Shown in pieces: positions 24,746 through 33,928 of a stretch of DNA of 64,000 nucleotides. How positions within the stretch are numbered: the first letter of the stretch is position 1; every line of letters starts with the position of its first letter. The stretch lies in assembly GCF_019042215.1 (NCBI RefSeq), contig NZ_JAHQCS010000107.1, positions 1-64,000 on the forward strand. Reading direction: 5' to 3'. The position numbers and the translations under genes were made by a program. Below the pieces are notes generated by a model. It was not told the DNA's origin. It was given only the letters and a program-made list of their open reading frames with translations, and did no database searches. This stretch comes from Evansella tamaricis (GTDB lineage Bacteria > Bacillota > Bacilli > Bacillales > Salisediminibacteriaceae).

Positions 24746-26155
24746 TTAGTTTCCTGATGTTCGGTTTGCAATTTCAATTGCTCTGTTTGTTCCTTCTACT
24801 GCTTGATCTAATGCTTCTTTAGGGTCCATACCTTGAAGCATGTTCTCAAGCGCAGTTACAACTAATTGGCGAGATTCAGGGAATACGGAAATTAATGCTC
24901 CTTGTGTTGCAGTACCTGGTAAAGTAGCCTGAAGTTGTTCAATTGGAACAAGTAACTGCGGGTATTCTTCATGTACCTCAGAAACAATGGATTCATCATA
25001 TGCGGCCGGATTGATTGCAAAGTACCCTGTCGCTAAATGCCATTCTGCTTGAACTTTTGGAGTTTGAAGGTATTTCATAAAATCAAAAGCTGCTGCCTGT
25101 TCCTCTTCAGAGATACCGTTTGCCATCCAGATAGATCCTCCACCAATGATAACTCCATTTCGCTCTACCTCATCTGCATATGGTACAAAACCAGAGCCAA
25201 CTTCAAATGTTGCGTTATCCACTGTCCCTCTTGTTCCTGCTGAAGAATCTAAGTACATAGCCACTTGTCCAGCTTGGAAGGCTGCACGAATATCATCCCA
25301 GTTTGTTCCGAAGTAGCCAAAAGTACCTGCTTCATTCATTTCGTTAATCCATTGAAAGGCACGAAGACCCTCTTCTCCATTAAAAATTGCTTCTGTTGCC
25401 ACATCAGATCGACCATTATCATTGTTCACATAATCTGCACCTTGTGTCGATAATAATTGCTCAAAAAACCATCCATGTCCTAAAATAGAGAATCCATATC
25501 GATCATCAGTAGTCAGCTTTTCTGCCGCTTCTTTAATTTCGGAAAAAGTCGTTGGGGGATTTTCTGGATCTAATCCAACTTCTTCAAAGGCATCTTTATT
25601 ATAAAGAAGTGCCGGTGTAGATGAGTTAAATGGCATGGAATACAAATCACCATCTACAGTATAATAACTTAAAATATTTCCTTCTAACTGGGACACATCA
25701 TAATTATCCTTATCAATCCAATCTTGAACTGGAGTAATATAACCAGAATCAATCATATATTTTGTACCCACTTCAAATACTTGGACAAGTCCTGGAGAAT
25801 CACTGGTTCCACCAACACTACGAAACTTTGTTAACAGTTCTTCATAAGATCCTTGATATTCAGACACAATTTCCACGTTATCCTGAGAGGAGTTATATTG
25901 ATCTACTAAGGCATCAAGTGCTTCCCCAAGTCCTCCACCCATTCCGTGCCAAAACTCTACAGAGATTTTTTCCCCAGGAGCAACGTCTGTTTCTTCTCCA
26001 GCATCGGAAGAATCATCATTTGAATTATCACTGTTATTTTCTTCTTGATTTTGGTCTTCCCCCGCCTCAGCAGAATCAGTCTCCTCTGCGGAACATGCTG
26101 CAAACACTCCTGCAAACATCACAACGATTAACAACAAAGATAATTTTTTTAACAT
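24746..26155 (-). CDS. ugpB: Glycerol-3-phosphate-binding lipoprotein
   Basis: Extracellular receptor for sn-glycerol-3-phosphate or its diesters, 469 residues. Lipoprotein signal ending FAGVFAACSAE, then a Glu/Asp/Asn-rich linker (25-60). Strong colinear similarity to E. coli UgpB: EFWHGMGGGLGEALD, LVQVFEVGTKYMIDSG, LYSMPFNSSTPALLYNKDAFEEVGLDP, AEWHLATGYFAI. Last gene of ugpC-ugpA-ugpE-ugpB, 16 bases after ugpE. Confidence 0.92.
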   Translation of the reverse strand: MLKKLSLLLIVVMFAGVFAACSAEETDSAEAGEDQNQEENNSDNSNDDSSDAGEETDVAPGEKISVEFWHGMGGGLGEALDALVDQYNSSQDNVEIVSEYQGSYEELLTKFRSVGGTSDSPGLVQVFEVGTKYMIDSGYITPVQDWIDKDNYDVSQLEGNILSYYTVDGDLYSMPFNSSTPALLYNKDAFEEVGLDPENPPTTFSEIKEAAEKLTTDDRYGFSILGHGWFFEQLLSTQGADYVNNDNGRSDVATEAIFNGEEGLRAFQWINEMNEAGTFGYFGTNWDDIRAAFQAGQVAMYLDSSAGTRGTVDNATFEVGSGFVPYADEVERNGVIIGGGSIWMANGISEEEQAAAFDFMKYLQTPKVQAEWHLATGYFAINPAAYDESIVSEVHEEYPQLLVPIEQLQATLPGTATQGALISVFPESRQLVVTALENMLQGMDPKEALDQAVEGTNRAIEIANRTSGN

Positions 26156-26171
26156 GAATTCTCTCTCCTTT

Positions 26172-26987
26172 TTATTTAAGTGCCCCTTGTGTAAGGCCCT
26201 TTTGAAGCTGCTTTTGACCTACAAACAATAAGATTAAAGTTGGAAGGATAACGATCACAACACCTGCCATTACCACACCCCATTCTGTAGATACTTCCAC
26301 TGTCTGCAATTGCTTCAAACCGATTTGTACGGTTCGCTTCATGTCATTTGTTGTCACTAGCAGTGGCCATAAATACATGTTCCATGTGGTTAAAAATCCG
26401 TAAATACCAAGAGTCACCAAACTAGTTTTTGCATAAGGAATGACGACCTTGTAAAAAAATTGAAATCGGGATAACCCCTCTATTTGTGAAGCCTCATAGA
26501 GTTCATGAGGAATTGTTTTAAAATGCTGTCTAAGGAGGAATGTTCCGAATGCTAATGCGAAAAAAGGAACCGTCATACTCAAGTAAGAATTCATCCACCC
26601 CAAACTTTGAATCGTTAAAAAGTTTGGAATCATTGCCGCTTCCCAAGGAATCATTAAAGTGGAGATAAATATCAGGAATACAACGGTCCGCCCTTTAAAC
26701 GGAATAAAAGCAAACACAAATGCAGATAAAGAACAAACGACTAGTTGTCCAAGCATCACAATGCTCGATACGATAAAACTATTTTTTAAATAATGCATTA
26801 ATGGAACAGTTCCAAACACCCTTTCGTAATTATCAAACTCAAAGGTGGATGGAAACACTGCCCTACTCAGCACCTCAGCCCCGTTCATAAAGCTCACAAA
26901 AAAAGCGAACAAAATCGGGAAAAAGATAAGGATAGCGGACAATGCGAGCAACAAATAGAAAATAATTGGCCGGATTCTTTTTCTCAC
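26172..26987 (-). CDS. ugpE: Glycerol-3-phosphate ABC transporter permease
   Basis: MalG-type membrane subunit, 271 residues, six helices. EAA loop YEASQIEGLSRFQFFYKVVIPYAK near residues 165-188. GTG start overlaps the ugpA stop by four bases (GTGA). Assigned ugpE by operon order and UgpB next door. Confidence 0.9.
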   Translation of the reverse strand: MRKRIRPIIFYLLLALSAILIFFPILFAFFVSFMNGAEVLSRAVFPSTFEFDNYERVFGTVPLMHYLKNSFIVSSIVMLGQLVVCSLSAFVFAFIPFKGRTVVFLIFISTLMIPWEAAMIPNFLTIQSLGWMNSYLSMTVPFFALAFGTFLLRQHFKTIPHELYEASQIEGLSRFQFFYKVVIPYAKTSLVTLGIYGFLTTWNMYLWPLLVTTNDMKRTVQIGLKQLQTVEVSTEWGVVMAGVVIVILPTLILLFVGQKQLQKGLTQGALK

Positions 26988-27967
26988 TGATAATGCACCT
27001 TCCTTTCCCCAAATTTAAATTGTAGGAATGTCAGGACGAATACGATAAGAAATAAAATGACTGCCTGGGCACTAGCTGTTCCAAATTGATAGTTTATAAA
27101 TGCATCTTGATAAATAGAATAAACAATGAGGTTCGTGGACTCTGCCGGGCCACCTCGGGTTAAAATATCTACCTGACCAAAGGATTGAAACGAGTTAATA
27201 AAAGTAATGGTGATAATGAAAAATAAGGTTGGTGATAGCATAGGAACAGTAATACGTCGTAATTGATAAAAATAACCTGCCCCGTCAATATTGGCACTTT
27301 CATAGAGATGTGTATCTATATTTTGAAGTCCACCTAATATAATGAGAAACGAGAATCCAAGATTCATCCAAATGGTTGTGATGGCAATGGAAATCAGCGC
27401 CCATGTGGGGTCAAGTAGCCACCCTACCGCTGGAATTCCAAACAGCCCAAGAAAATTATTAATGATCCCAACCGTCGGATGAAATAAAAACAGCCAAATC
27501 ACAGCAGATGCTGCAACGGACATCCCCATCGTTGAAGAAAAGATTGTCCGAAAAAATCCAATACCTCGGAGTTTTTCATTGGCAATCAACGCTAAAAATA
27601 AGCCAATGATAACACTTGTTGGTACGGTATATAACACGAAGAGACTTGTTGAAACCATACTCTTTTGGAATCTGGCCGATTGGAGCAAATAAAGGTAGTT
27701 TTCAAGACCAACAAATACCGCTGCTGCTCCTCTGGCATCCGTCAAGAAAAAACTTAAGTAGACTGTTTTAAACATGGGGTAAAAGAGAAAAACGGAAAAT
27801 AGGATAATGGATGGCAGGAGATAAAGAATTGCCAACCGAATATTAGTGGTTTTTCTCCATACATTCTGATGGCTAATTACCTGTTTTTCTGCGATAATCT
27901 CCCGAACCCGTTCTGCTTCCAGTGTTGCTTCCTGCTGACCTTGAGCTTTCACCTCAACGAGATTCAC
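26984..27967 (-). CDS. ugpA: Glycerol-3-phosphate ABC transporter permease
   Basis: MalF-type membrane subunit, 327 residues. A 45-residue charged N-terminal extension precedes the first helix (LAILYLLPSIILFSVFLFY). EAA loop YESANIDGAGYFYQLRRITVPML near 220. GTG start lies nine bases after GGAGG and overlaps the last 14 bases of ugpC, so translation is coupled. Gene order ugpC-A-E-B differs from the E. coli order ugpBAEC. Confidence 0.9.
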   Translation of the reverse strand: MNLVEVKAQGQQEATLEAERVREIIAEKQVISHQNVWRKTTNIRLAILYLLPSIILFSVFLFYPMFKTVYLSFFLTDARGAAAVFVGLENYLYLLQSARFQKSMVSTSLFVLYTVPTSVIIGLFLALIANEKLRGIGFFRTIFSSTMGMSVAASAVIWLFLFHPTVGIINNFLGLFGIPAVGWLLDPTWALISIAITTIWMNLGFSFLIILGGLQNIDTHLYESANIDGAGYFYQLRRITVPMLSPTLFFIITITFINSFQSFGQVDILTRGGPAESTNLIVYSIYQDAFINYQFGTASAQAVILFLIVFVLTFLQFKFGERKVHYQ

Positions 27968-29090
27968 CGGCGAGAACCTCCTTCAAAACATTCTCATTCC
28001 ATACGGGTGAGAAGAGTGTTTCCTCTGTTTTTCCATCAAATAGATAAAGCTGTTCTTTAGGAAATGAAATCTCCGTCCGTTTATTAATATCCAAAGGCCA
28101 CTGTCCAAGCCACTTTGCCTTCCAAATATCATCTCCCACATTAAATGCCAGTAATGTCTCATTTCCAAGGACCTCAATGTTAGATAGGGATACGTTGAGG
28201 TGAGCATCTCGATTGGAACCCTTTCCATATGCCATTTGTTCTGGTCGTACACCTATGTAAACAATGTCACTTTTAAGAGAAAACAGTTGTTCCTCCGTTA
28301 ATGTAATGACTATTTCATTTTTTAGAATTAGTTGTTTGTTTAAACGATCTACCTCTGCTTTGGCAATATTCATCGGCGGCGCCCCAATAAACGTAGCCAC
28401 AAATAAATTTTTCGGTTTATTATAAATTTCCAGTGGTGTGCCAACCTGCTGCACCTTCCCATCTTTCATTACCATGATTCTGTCTCCCATCGTCATGGCT
28501 TCCACTTGGTCATGTGTCACATAAATCATCGTGATTCCCAATTTCCTTTGCAGTTGGCGGATCTCTGTACGCATCTGCCCTCTTAATTTAGCATCAAGAT
28601 TGGAAAGGGGTTCATCCATCAGACAAATCGGTGCTTCGCTAACAACCGCTCTTGCCAAAGCCACCCTTTGCCGTTGGCCCCCTGATAACTCCCGCGGTTT
28701 CCGTTTCAAATAATCTGTTAATCCTAATAAGGCTGCAGCCTCTTCACACCTTTGCCTTTGAACTGTTTTTTTAATTTTGCGAACTTTCAAACCAAATAAA
28801 ATATTCTCTTCCACATTCAAATGGGGATACAGGGCATAGTTTTGGAAAACCATAGACAAATTCCTTTGACTAGGTAGTAAATGATTGGCTAATTGATGAT
28901 CAATGTATAGTTTTCCTGCACTGATTTTTTCCAAACCTGCAATCATTCGCAGCATGGTACTCTTCCCACAACCAGATGGACCAACCAGGATAAAAAACTC
29001 TCCCTGTTCAATGGACACTGTAACGTCCTCAACAGCAAAGGAACTTTGGTCGTAACTCTTGCTAAGATGCTGTAGTTCAATATGGTTCAT
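27954..29090 (-). CDS. ugpC: ABC transporter ATPase, UgpC/MsmX type
   Basis: Cytoplasmic ATPase energising the ugp importer. About 378 residues, the usual MalK/UgpC length with the C-terminal regulatory TOBE/OB domain. Walker A GPSGCGKST, Q-loop VFQNYALYPHL, signature LSGGQRQRVALARA, Walker B ICLMDEPLSNLDA, H-loop YVTHDQVEAM are intact. Start at 29090 (MNHIELQHL) follows GGAGGGG; an upstream in-frame ATG at 29180 would add 30 unusual residues. In Firmicutes one such ATPase often serves several importers; the two other CUT1 importers in this window have none, so this one could serve them too (inference). Confidence 0.92.
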   Translation of the reverse strand: MNHIELQHLSKSYDQSSFAVEDVTVSIEQGEFFILVGPSGCGKSTMLRMIAGLEKISAGKLYIDHQLANHLLPSQRNLSMVFQNYALYPHLNVEENILFGLKVRKIKKTVQRQRCEEAAALLGLTDYLKRKPRELSGGQRQRVALARAVVSEAPICLMDEPLSNLDAKLRGQMRTEIRQLQRKLGITMIYVTHDQVEAMTMGDRIMVMKDGKVQQVGTPLEIYNKPKNLFVATFIGAPPMNIAKAEVDRLNKQLILKNEIVITLTEEQLFSLKSDIVYIGVRPEQMAYGKGSNRDAHLNVSLSNIEVLGNETLLAFNVGDDIWKAKWLGQWPLDINKRTEISFPKEQLYLFDGKTEETLFSPVWNENVLKEVLAGESR

Positions 29091-29355
29091 TCGATCCCCT
29101 CCATAGTTAAAAAAGTGAGATATAATTTCTCTAAAGTGACGGTGATTTTCTCTGTAGAGGATTTCTATGTTGATAATCATGTGGATTATTTCTACTCCAT
29201 GACTAACAATAGCAATAAACTATTAATCCCATATAAAGCTCTTTTTAATCTCTGTAAATGTGAGTTAAAGGAATATGAAGTGTATGACTGAAATGATATA
29301 TTCTTGACAAGGATAATCCAAGAACCGTGGGAATGAACACTCTCAAACAACACAA

Positions 29356-29383
29356 AGAGGTGCCGCACCTAAGCAGCACCTCT
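29356..29383 (-). terminator. Terminator after the DUF418 gene
   Basis: AGAGGTGC and GCACCTCT form an eight-base stem, with an inner CCGCACC that can pair alternatively, 30 bases after the DUF418 stop. On the minus strand TTTG follows. It separates that gene from the ugp promoter region. Confidence 0.6.
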
Positions 29384-29412
29384 CCGAAAAATGATTAAGC
29401 TTATTATAATGA

Positions 29413-30627
29413 CTAACTTTTAATCCCTTTATAAGTAAAGGATCTCCAAACTCTTTCTGCCGGTCCGAATCGGTACTTGCTCAACCATAGCTTACTAAGG
29501 AAAATCTGAATGACAAAGATACCAACGGTTATCAATATACCTGCAGCGGGGTTAACATTCCCATAAAAGCCTAATCCGTATCCGTTAAAAATTAATATAC
29601 TCAGGAACGTCTGTAATAAATAATTCGTTAACGCCATTTGGCCAACAGGGGCTAAAACATGTAATCTCGCTAGCCATTCTTTTTGTTGACACAATAATGT
29701 TATGGATGAGATGTAGAAGAAACTGATAATAAGACCGGATACTAATCCTATTACTTCCACAACCGCACCATGGAAATATGCAGGAACAACAAAGATTTCG
29801 GCCAATAAAATCACGTGAAGGGCAGTCAAGATAAATCCATAAACAAAACTTTTTTTCCATATGCCGCGGATCCACGGTAAAAACGCTTGAATATCCGTGA
29901 GGACACCTTTTTTCCCCACATATAAACCAAATAAAAAGATAGATAATACCATCGGCACCGTGAATAATAGATTCATCATAATAAGAGGTACTTCTTCTGC
30001 CATACGGAACGATAGAATCTCCATAAAACTGCCGTGTTGGTAAACATCAATTGCAGTATTCACCAACTCCACATAATACCCGCTGATCGTTCCTTCTGGA
30101 TCAAAAACATTTTCGACAACATCGTTTAAGTACGTCATAAATCCTAAAATAATTAACACACTGCTAAAGAGACCAATGGCCCATTTACGGATTGATTCCA
30201 CCGTTTTTTTCCGGAAAAGGAGTAAAAAGAATCCGGCAATGGCATATGGAAGGAGAATATCACCACTCCAAAAGATAACCCCATGGATTAGTCCCACAAC
30301 AAAAAGGAAAAGGAGTCTCCTAGAGTATACTCTTGGGACGGATAAACCTTTTGCTGCCACACGGTCCATGAAAAGAAAAAATCCAAGTCCGAACAAAAAG
30401 GAAAAAGTGGTGAAAAACTTCCCTGTGGCAAAAATCGTGATAAACCAGGATGCTATTTGGCTGAGGGGGTCATCGAATAACGTTACATCCCCAGCTGTCA
30501 TAAAAATTTCCGGTGAAGTGAAAAGACCCATATTCACTAAAAATATTCCAAGTAAAGCAAAGCCGCGGATGACATCTAATGTTATAATCCGGTCCGCTCT
30601 GTCTACCGGCTGCAGCCGTTCGTCCAT
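29413..30627 (-). CDS. DUF418 family membrane protein
   Basis: 404 residues with about ten hydrophobic helices. RIITLDVIRGFALLGIFLVNM at the N-terminus and the C-terminal block VGQMALTNYLLQTF (about 325) with FGPAERVWRSFTYKG (about 386-400) are the hallmarks of the DUF418/YeiB family. Function of the family is unknown; YeiB-like proteins are suspected acyl- or small-molecule transferases or transporters. Single gene; ATG follows AAGGGACG. Flanked downstream by a terminator. Confidence 0.88.
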   Translation of the reverse strand: MDERLQPVDRADRIITLDVIRGFALLGIFLVNMGLFTSPEIFMTAGDVTLFDDPLSQIASWFITIFATGKFFTTFSFLFGLGFFLFMDRVAAKGLSVPRVYSRRLLFLFVVGLIHGVIFWSGDILLPYAIAGFFLLLFRKKTVESIRKWAIGLFSSVLIILGFMTYLNDVVENVFDPEGTISGYYVELVNTAIDVYQHGSFMEILSFRMAEEVPLIMMNLLFTVPMVLSIFLFGLYVGKKGVLTDIQAFLPWIRGIWKKSFVYGFILTALHVILLAEIFVVPAYFHGAVVEVIGLVSGLIISFFYISSITLLCQQKEWLARLHVLAPVGQMALTNYLLQTFLSILIFNGYGLGFYGNVNPAAGILITVGIFVIQIFLSKLWLSKYRFGPAERVWRSFTYKGIKS

Positions 30628-30904
30628 CTAAACACGTCCCTTCGTTTTCAAAAGTTGGAATACTTATAATACATACGATAATGAGCCCAACTGGTTTCAT
30701 AAACAACGTTACATAAACCATCTCTCTGAGAGTTGCTATCTTCTGTATAGTATTCTTTGTAGCTCAGATTTGATTGAAGTCTTCTATCCGAGCGCCTTTG
30801 AAAAATAGAATTTTATAATAGTAGAATTAGAACACTTTCCCATCATAGTACAGTAAATATATACCAGTCTACTCTTTTTTTTGCCTTTTACGATGGACGG
30901 AGCA

Positions 30905-31816
30905 TTATAACGGAAAAGTACTATATCTTTCCTGCAAATAAGATTTCAGTGGACCTGGGGACAATGATTCCACAGCGAGATCCCAATAGGCACCAATAAA
31001 CCGTTCTTTTTCCCTATCGGAAAGAACAACGTTTTTCCAGACATCGTGCAATGGGAGGCCAGCATACTTTTGTAACCCTGGAGAAAAACGGAGATGTTTT
31101 TCCTGCAGAATATTGTGATCATCGTTTTTCGAATGACTTAAGTGGATGATCTTATAATCTTCCACCGTTATTGATTCTGTTAATGGAAGGGGGTTCCCCT
31201 TCATCATTCTTGCAAGCAACGTCATTCGCATGAGTTGATAAAACGGTTCATATCCTAAATCAGCCACACCTAAACGTCCTGTATCACTTAGCTGAAACGG
31301 GAGATCCTTCTCCATTCTTAGTTTAGCAAGTATATCGGAATATCTCCTTAACCTTTCAATCCCTGAAGCTCCACTGAATTTACGCAGAACAGCACCGCTA
31401 TTGTATTTTTCAGTATACTTCCATTCAATAAGCAACTGCGTTACTTTTCCATCTATTACGGTTAATATATAGGCATCCACACTCGTCCTGTTTTGTCCCC
31501 TCTTCCCTTTCCCTTCATGGATAGGGGATTCTTTCGGTCCGATCCATTCAAACACAACATTTCCTTCATCTTCATAAACTTCACCTTCCATATTAACGCC
31601 TGTTGGAAAAGGGATTATCTCTGTTGCATTCACCCCAACCGCCCTGAGAAATTGGAGGAGTTCCTTTTCGTTTCCAGATAACCCTAGACTTCCTAATACA
31701 TTTAAACATGCCGCTGCGCTACTTCTCACGTGATCTATTTCTTTATGTAAGTTTACTTTGTTATCTATCTGTTGTAACACTTTCTCATCAAAAAATTGTT
31801 CACCCTGCCATACCAT
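30905..31816 (-). CDS. Predicted PD-(D/E)XK nuclease-like protein
   Basis: 303 residues, no membrane part. A core of the form SVDAYILTV...VTQLLIEWKYTEKY (D114, E131, K133 in the frame from 31816) fits the D-x(n)-E-x-K metal site of restriction-endonuclease-like folds, and RSSAAACLNVLGSL near residue 31 resembles the PGN_0703-type putative restriction endonucleases. No methylase or specificity gene lies beside it, so it is not a classic restriction system. Two ATG/GTG starts overlap after AAGGAGG; 31816 chosen. Two unknown small genes lie upstream on the same strand. Confidence 0.6.
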   Translation of the reverse strand: MVWQGEQFFDEKVLQQIDNKVNLHKEIDHVRSSAAACLNVLGSLGLSGNEKELLQFLRAVGVNATEIIPFPTGVNMEGEVYEDEGNVVFEWIGPKESPIHEGKGKRGQNRTSVDAYILTVIDGKVTQLLIEWKYTEKYNSGAVLRKFSGASGIERLRRYSDILAKLRMEKDLPFQLSDTGRLGVADLGYEPFYQLMRMTLLARMMKGNPLPLTESITVEDYKIIHLSHSKNDDHNILQEKHLRFSPGLQKYAGLPLHDVWKNVVLSDREKERFIGAYWDLAVESLSPGPLKSYLQERYSTFPL

Positions 31817-31917
31817 CACAATTGCCTCCTTTTTACCTTCCTAGGTTATTTAAAATGTCGTCCCATTCCTTCTTCCCTCCGTTTGAAAAAAGCTATTGTG
31901 TCTGCCAAAAAAAATAG

Positions 31918-32328
31918 TTAATCTAGAAGATCCAGGAGTGACTCGTCATATAACTCCCCTGAATCCAGTAGATCCAATATATCCATAATTACCTTTCTCC
32001 AAAGGGTTAAAGGGGCCTCGTCATAGTTATTGTTACTCATTAAGTCGTGATGAATCAGAACACACGATTGGTTGAAGTCCCCTTCCGATTGTAGAAGTAA
32101 GGAATCGATAAAATACCTCAAGGAATGCCATTTTACCCCAGCCGTTTTGCGGAACCCAAGTTGTTCCAACGTTTGATCATGAGGTACATCTTGAAAGACA
32201 CGGTGGAGTTTCTTAACTTTCTCTATTGGAAAAATTACGGTTGCTGTTTCATACGTCAGTTTATCCCAACGAACTACAGAAACAGATTCTTCCGGAAAAA
32301 GGTGATGGTAGTTATCCAAAATGCTCAT
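31918..32328 (-). CDS. Unknown protein
   Basis: 136 residues, acidic, with a leucine/aspartate-rich C-terminus (MDILDLLDSGELYDESLLDLLD region). No membrane helix, signal or known motif. ATG follows GGAGAGGAA. It ends about 100 bases before the nuclease-like gene and may be co-transcribed with it. No function can be offered. Confidence 0.6.
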   Translation of the reverse strand: MSILDNYHHLFPEESVSVVRWDKLTYETATVIFPIEKVKKLHRVFQDVPHDQTLEQLGFRKTAGVKWHSLRYFIDSLLLQSEGDFNQSCVLIHHDLMSNNNYDEAPLTLWRKVIMDILDLLDSGELYDESLLDLLD

Positions 32329-32437
32329 AATAAATTCCTCTCCTTCACAAAATGGAATCTTTATAACTGTGTTGATCTAACGATCTTGATGAGGATGTTT
32401 TGAAATACATTCAGACAATCTTAAGCACCAATGTCTC

Positions 32438-32755
32438 TTAAAGTACTAGATTTTTCCCTATTAAACGTTGAATTTTTTCAATATATTGTTGTTTACACTC
32501 CTCCGCTTCTGTAAAATATGCCAGACGTTGAGTGAGTTGCTTTTGAGATGCTGTCCGAAAAATAACCGTATCTGTGACCCTAAGGTTTTCCACTTCTCTT
32601 TTCTCTAGCATGTAATGGGCATCTGCCGTTCGGTATATCCGTATGACCATTTCCTTTCCTTCCCGTCCAGTTGTTGGATAAAACAACGTGGAATCTAGTA
32701 ATCTTCCTTCAAATACATATTCTTCATCACGACTGTTAGTCAATTTATATTCCAT
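32438..32755 (-). CDS. Unknown small protein
   Basis: About 105 residues, charged, mostly beta followed by a helical C-terminus rich in Glu, Gln and Lys (TEAEECKQQYIEKIQRLIGK). No recognised family. Start at 32755 (MEYKLT) follows GAAGGGATA; an in-frame start at 32812 is possible. Same strand as the two genes downstream. Confidence 0.5.
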   Translation of the reverse strand: MEYKLTNSRDEEYVFEGRLLDSTLFYPTTGREGKEMVIRIYRTADAHYMLEKREVENLRVTDTVIFRTASQKQLTQRLAYFTEAEECKQQYIEKIQRLIGKNLVL

Positions 32756-32855
32756 TATCCCTTCACACTCCTTGGTGGTAGCTTCAAGTTTTCCACTTGT
32801 GAAATAGTACACATATGTAAATTATACTAAATATTACAGTACTAACATCCTTTTT

Positions 32856-33017
32856 TTAGATATTAAAGAAAAAAGGCCTATATAAATGTGAGGGCACTGA
32901 AATGGATAAATCAACTTTTTCTCTGCCTTTTATTTGTATGGCAATAACTTCACTCATCACTTGACTGATAGGAAAATCCGCCCTTATCCGTTTAAAGATT
33001 GTGACAGCTACGCTCAT
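32856..33017 (-). pseudogene. 53-codon frame inside diverged repeat copy D
   Basis: Open from ATG at 33017 (MSVAVTIFKRIRADFPISQV...) to TAA, with a balanced, protein-like composition (VMSEVIAIQIKGREK). The same DNA occurs in repeat copy B (about 3553-3650), where the frame begins identically (MSVAVAIFK) but then diverges and stops early. Either a small mobile-repeat protein or the relic of a gene captured by the repeat. No clear ribosome site. Confidence 0.3.
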
Positions 33018-33075
33018 TGATTCGAGTGACTGGCATAGTGGAAAAACATCACCTTTTCAGTCCCTCATCAATGTA
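32872..33075 (-). repeat. Composite repeat, copy D (diverged fragment)
   Basis: Reverse complement matches the central part of copy B: CAATGAGCGTAGC, CAATCTTTAAA, GCCATACAAATAAAAGG and the flanking paired blocks around GGAAAAACATCACC..TTTTCAGTCCCT. Lacks the usual ends. More diverged than copies A, C and G, so probably older. Confidence 0.5.
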
Positions 33076-33171
33076 ATGGTATTTGAAAAATACAAAAAAA
33101 ATCCAAGAACCTTATCGATTCTCGGTTATAATATAACAATATTTTTGATAGTATCAATATATAGTCGTGCA

Positions 33172-33261
33172 TTAATCCTTTAATACTAACTCATACAACA
33201 TCTCTAAAAAATCATTAACATCCTCTGGAAGTTCTTCCGGTAAAATCACTTCTGTATTCAC
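33172..33261 (-). CDS. Possible 29-residue acidic small protein
   Basis: GTG start at 33261 with GAGAGGTGG seven bases upstream, then 29 codons (NTEVILPEELPEDVNDF...YELVLKD) and TAA. The amphipathic acidic helix and well-spaced ribosome site favour a real small protein; the length alone proves nothing. No family recognised. Confidence 0.35.
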   Translation of the reverse strand: MNTEVILPEELPEDVNDFLEMLYELVLKD

Positions 33262-33489
33262 AGGAATTCCACCTCTCATAAGATCTATCTAGTAAACTAG
33301 TATGCTCCATTGGGAATCTATTTATACCATTTCTCCAATAAATAAAATAAAAGGTTTGTCATTTTACAAGTCAGAATAAATGTTTACTATTAATTGATGT
33401 TCGTTCTATCTCTTTAGAAACATTGAATTGGCTGGAAGCATGGGAAAGTACACTCTCCCTTCCCCATGCTTCCTCAGTGACGAAAATAG

Positions 33490-33852
33490 TTAAAATATAA
33501 TAAATTCATTCAATCTTCCTTTTATCTTAGCCAATAATTGCTTGGATTCTATATCCTGCTCACCGTCTATAGCCTGAATAGATGAGATAATGTGGTATCT
33601 CGTGACACTGACATGTTCTACAGGACCAAAGAATTCTAAAATCCACCGTTTACGTTCAAATTGTTCCCGTAACTCAATGACTTCCGTCCGTGCTGTATCC
33701 CAATCCTCTGATTCAACCGCTGCAGCTACTTTATCCACTTGTCTAGAAAGGGGATTGTCCATTGTTTCAAGTATCGTATGAGTCCAGCTTAATACCGCCA
33801 CTATTAAAATCGTCAACATTGTTTTTGAAAACTTACTTGATAAAACCTTCAA
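33490..33852 (-). CDS. DUF4363-like protein
   Basis: 120 residues with one N-terminal membrane helix (MLTILIVAVLSWTHTI) and an outward helical part containing SEDWDTARTEVIELREQFE and HVSVTRYHIISSI, as in DUF4363 proteins. TTG start at 33852 with GGGGGA well placed upstream; an in-frame ATG at 33954 would overlap the divergent gene and add 34 residues. It is divergent from, and 76 bases from, the DUF421 gene; DUF4363 and DUF421 genes are often neighbours in Bacilli. Function unknown. Confidence 0.7.
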   Translation of the reverse strand: MKVLSSKFSKTMLTILIVAVLSWTHTILETMDNPLSRQVDKVAAAVESEDWDTARTEVIELREQFERKRWILEFFGPVEHVSVTRYHIISSIQAIDGEQDIESKQLLAKIKGRLNEFIIF

Positions 33853-33928
33853 ACAAATTCCCCCTTTGTTTATTTTTTCTATTTTGTCCAATAATAAGGT
33901 TAATATTTTTAATGGAGGTTTCCATTTC

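Larger units (their letters stand above)
32813..33489. other. Gene-poor gap with repeat remnant and two very short frames
   Basis: 677 bases. It holds the diverged repeat copy D with its 53-codon frame, and the 29-codon frame at 33172-33261. A 60-codon plus-strand frame (33001-33183) has no ribosome site and overlaps both, so it is not called. Nothing else is evident. Confidence 0.4.

Noticed and set aside
29082-29291. 69-codon plus-strand frame upstream of ugpC
   Set aside because: Lies in the ugpC promoter and leader region, no ribosome site, AT-rich chance frame.
30905-31816. Classic restriction-modification system
   Set aside because: No methylase or specificity subunit nearby; only a nuclease-like core is visible.
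33001-33183. 60-codon plus-strand frame
   Set aside because: No ribosome site, overlaps the repeat remnant and the better-supported short minus-strand frame.
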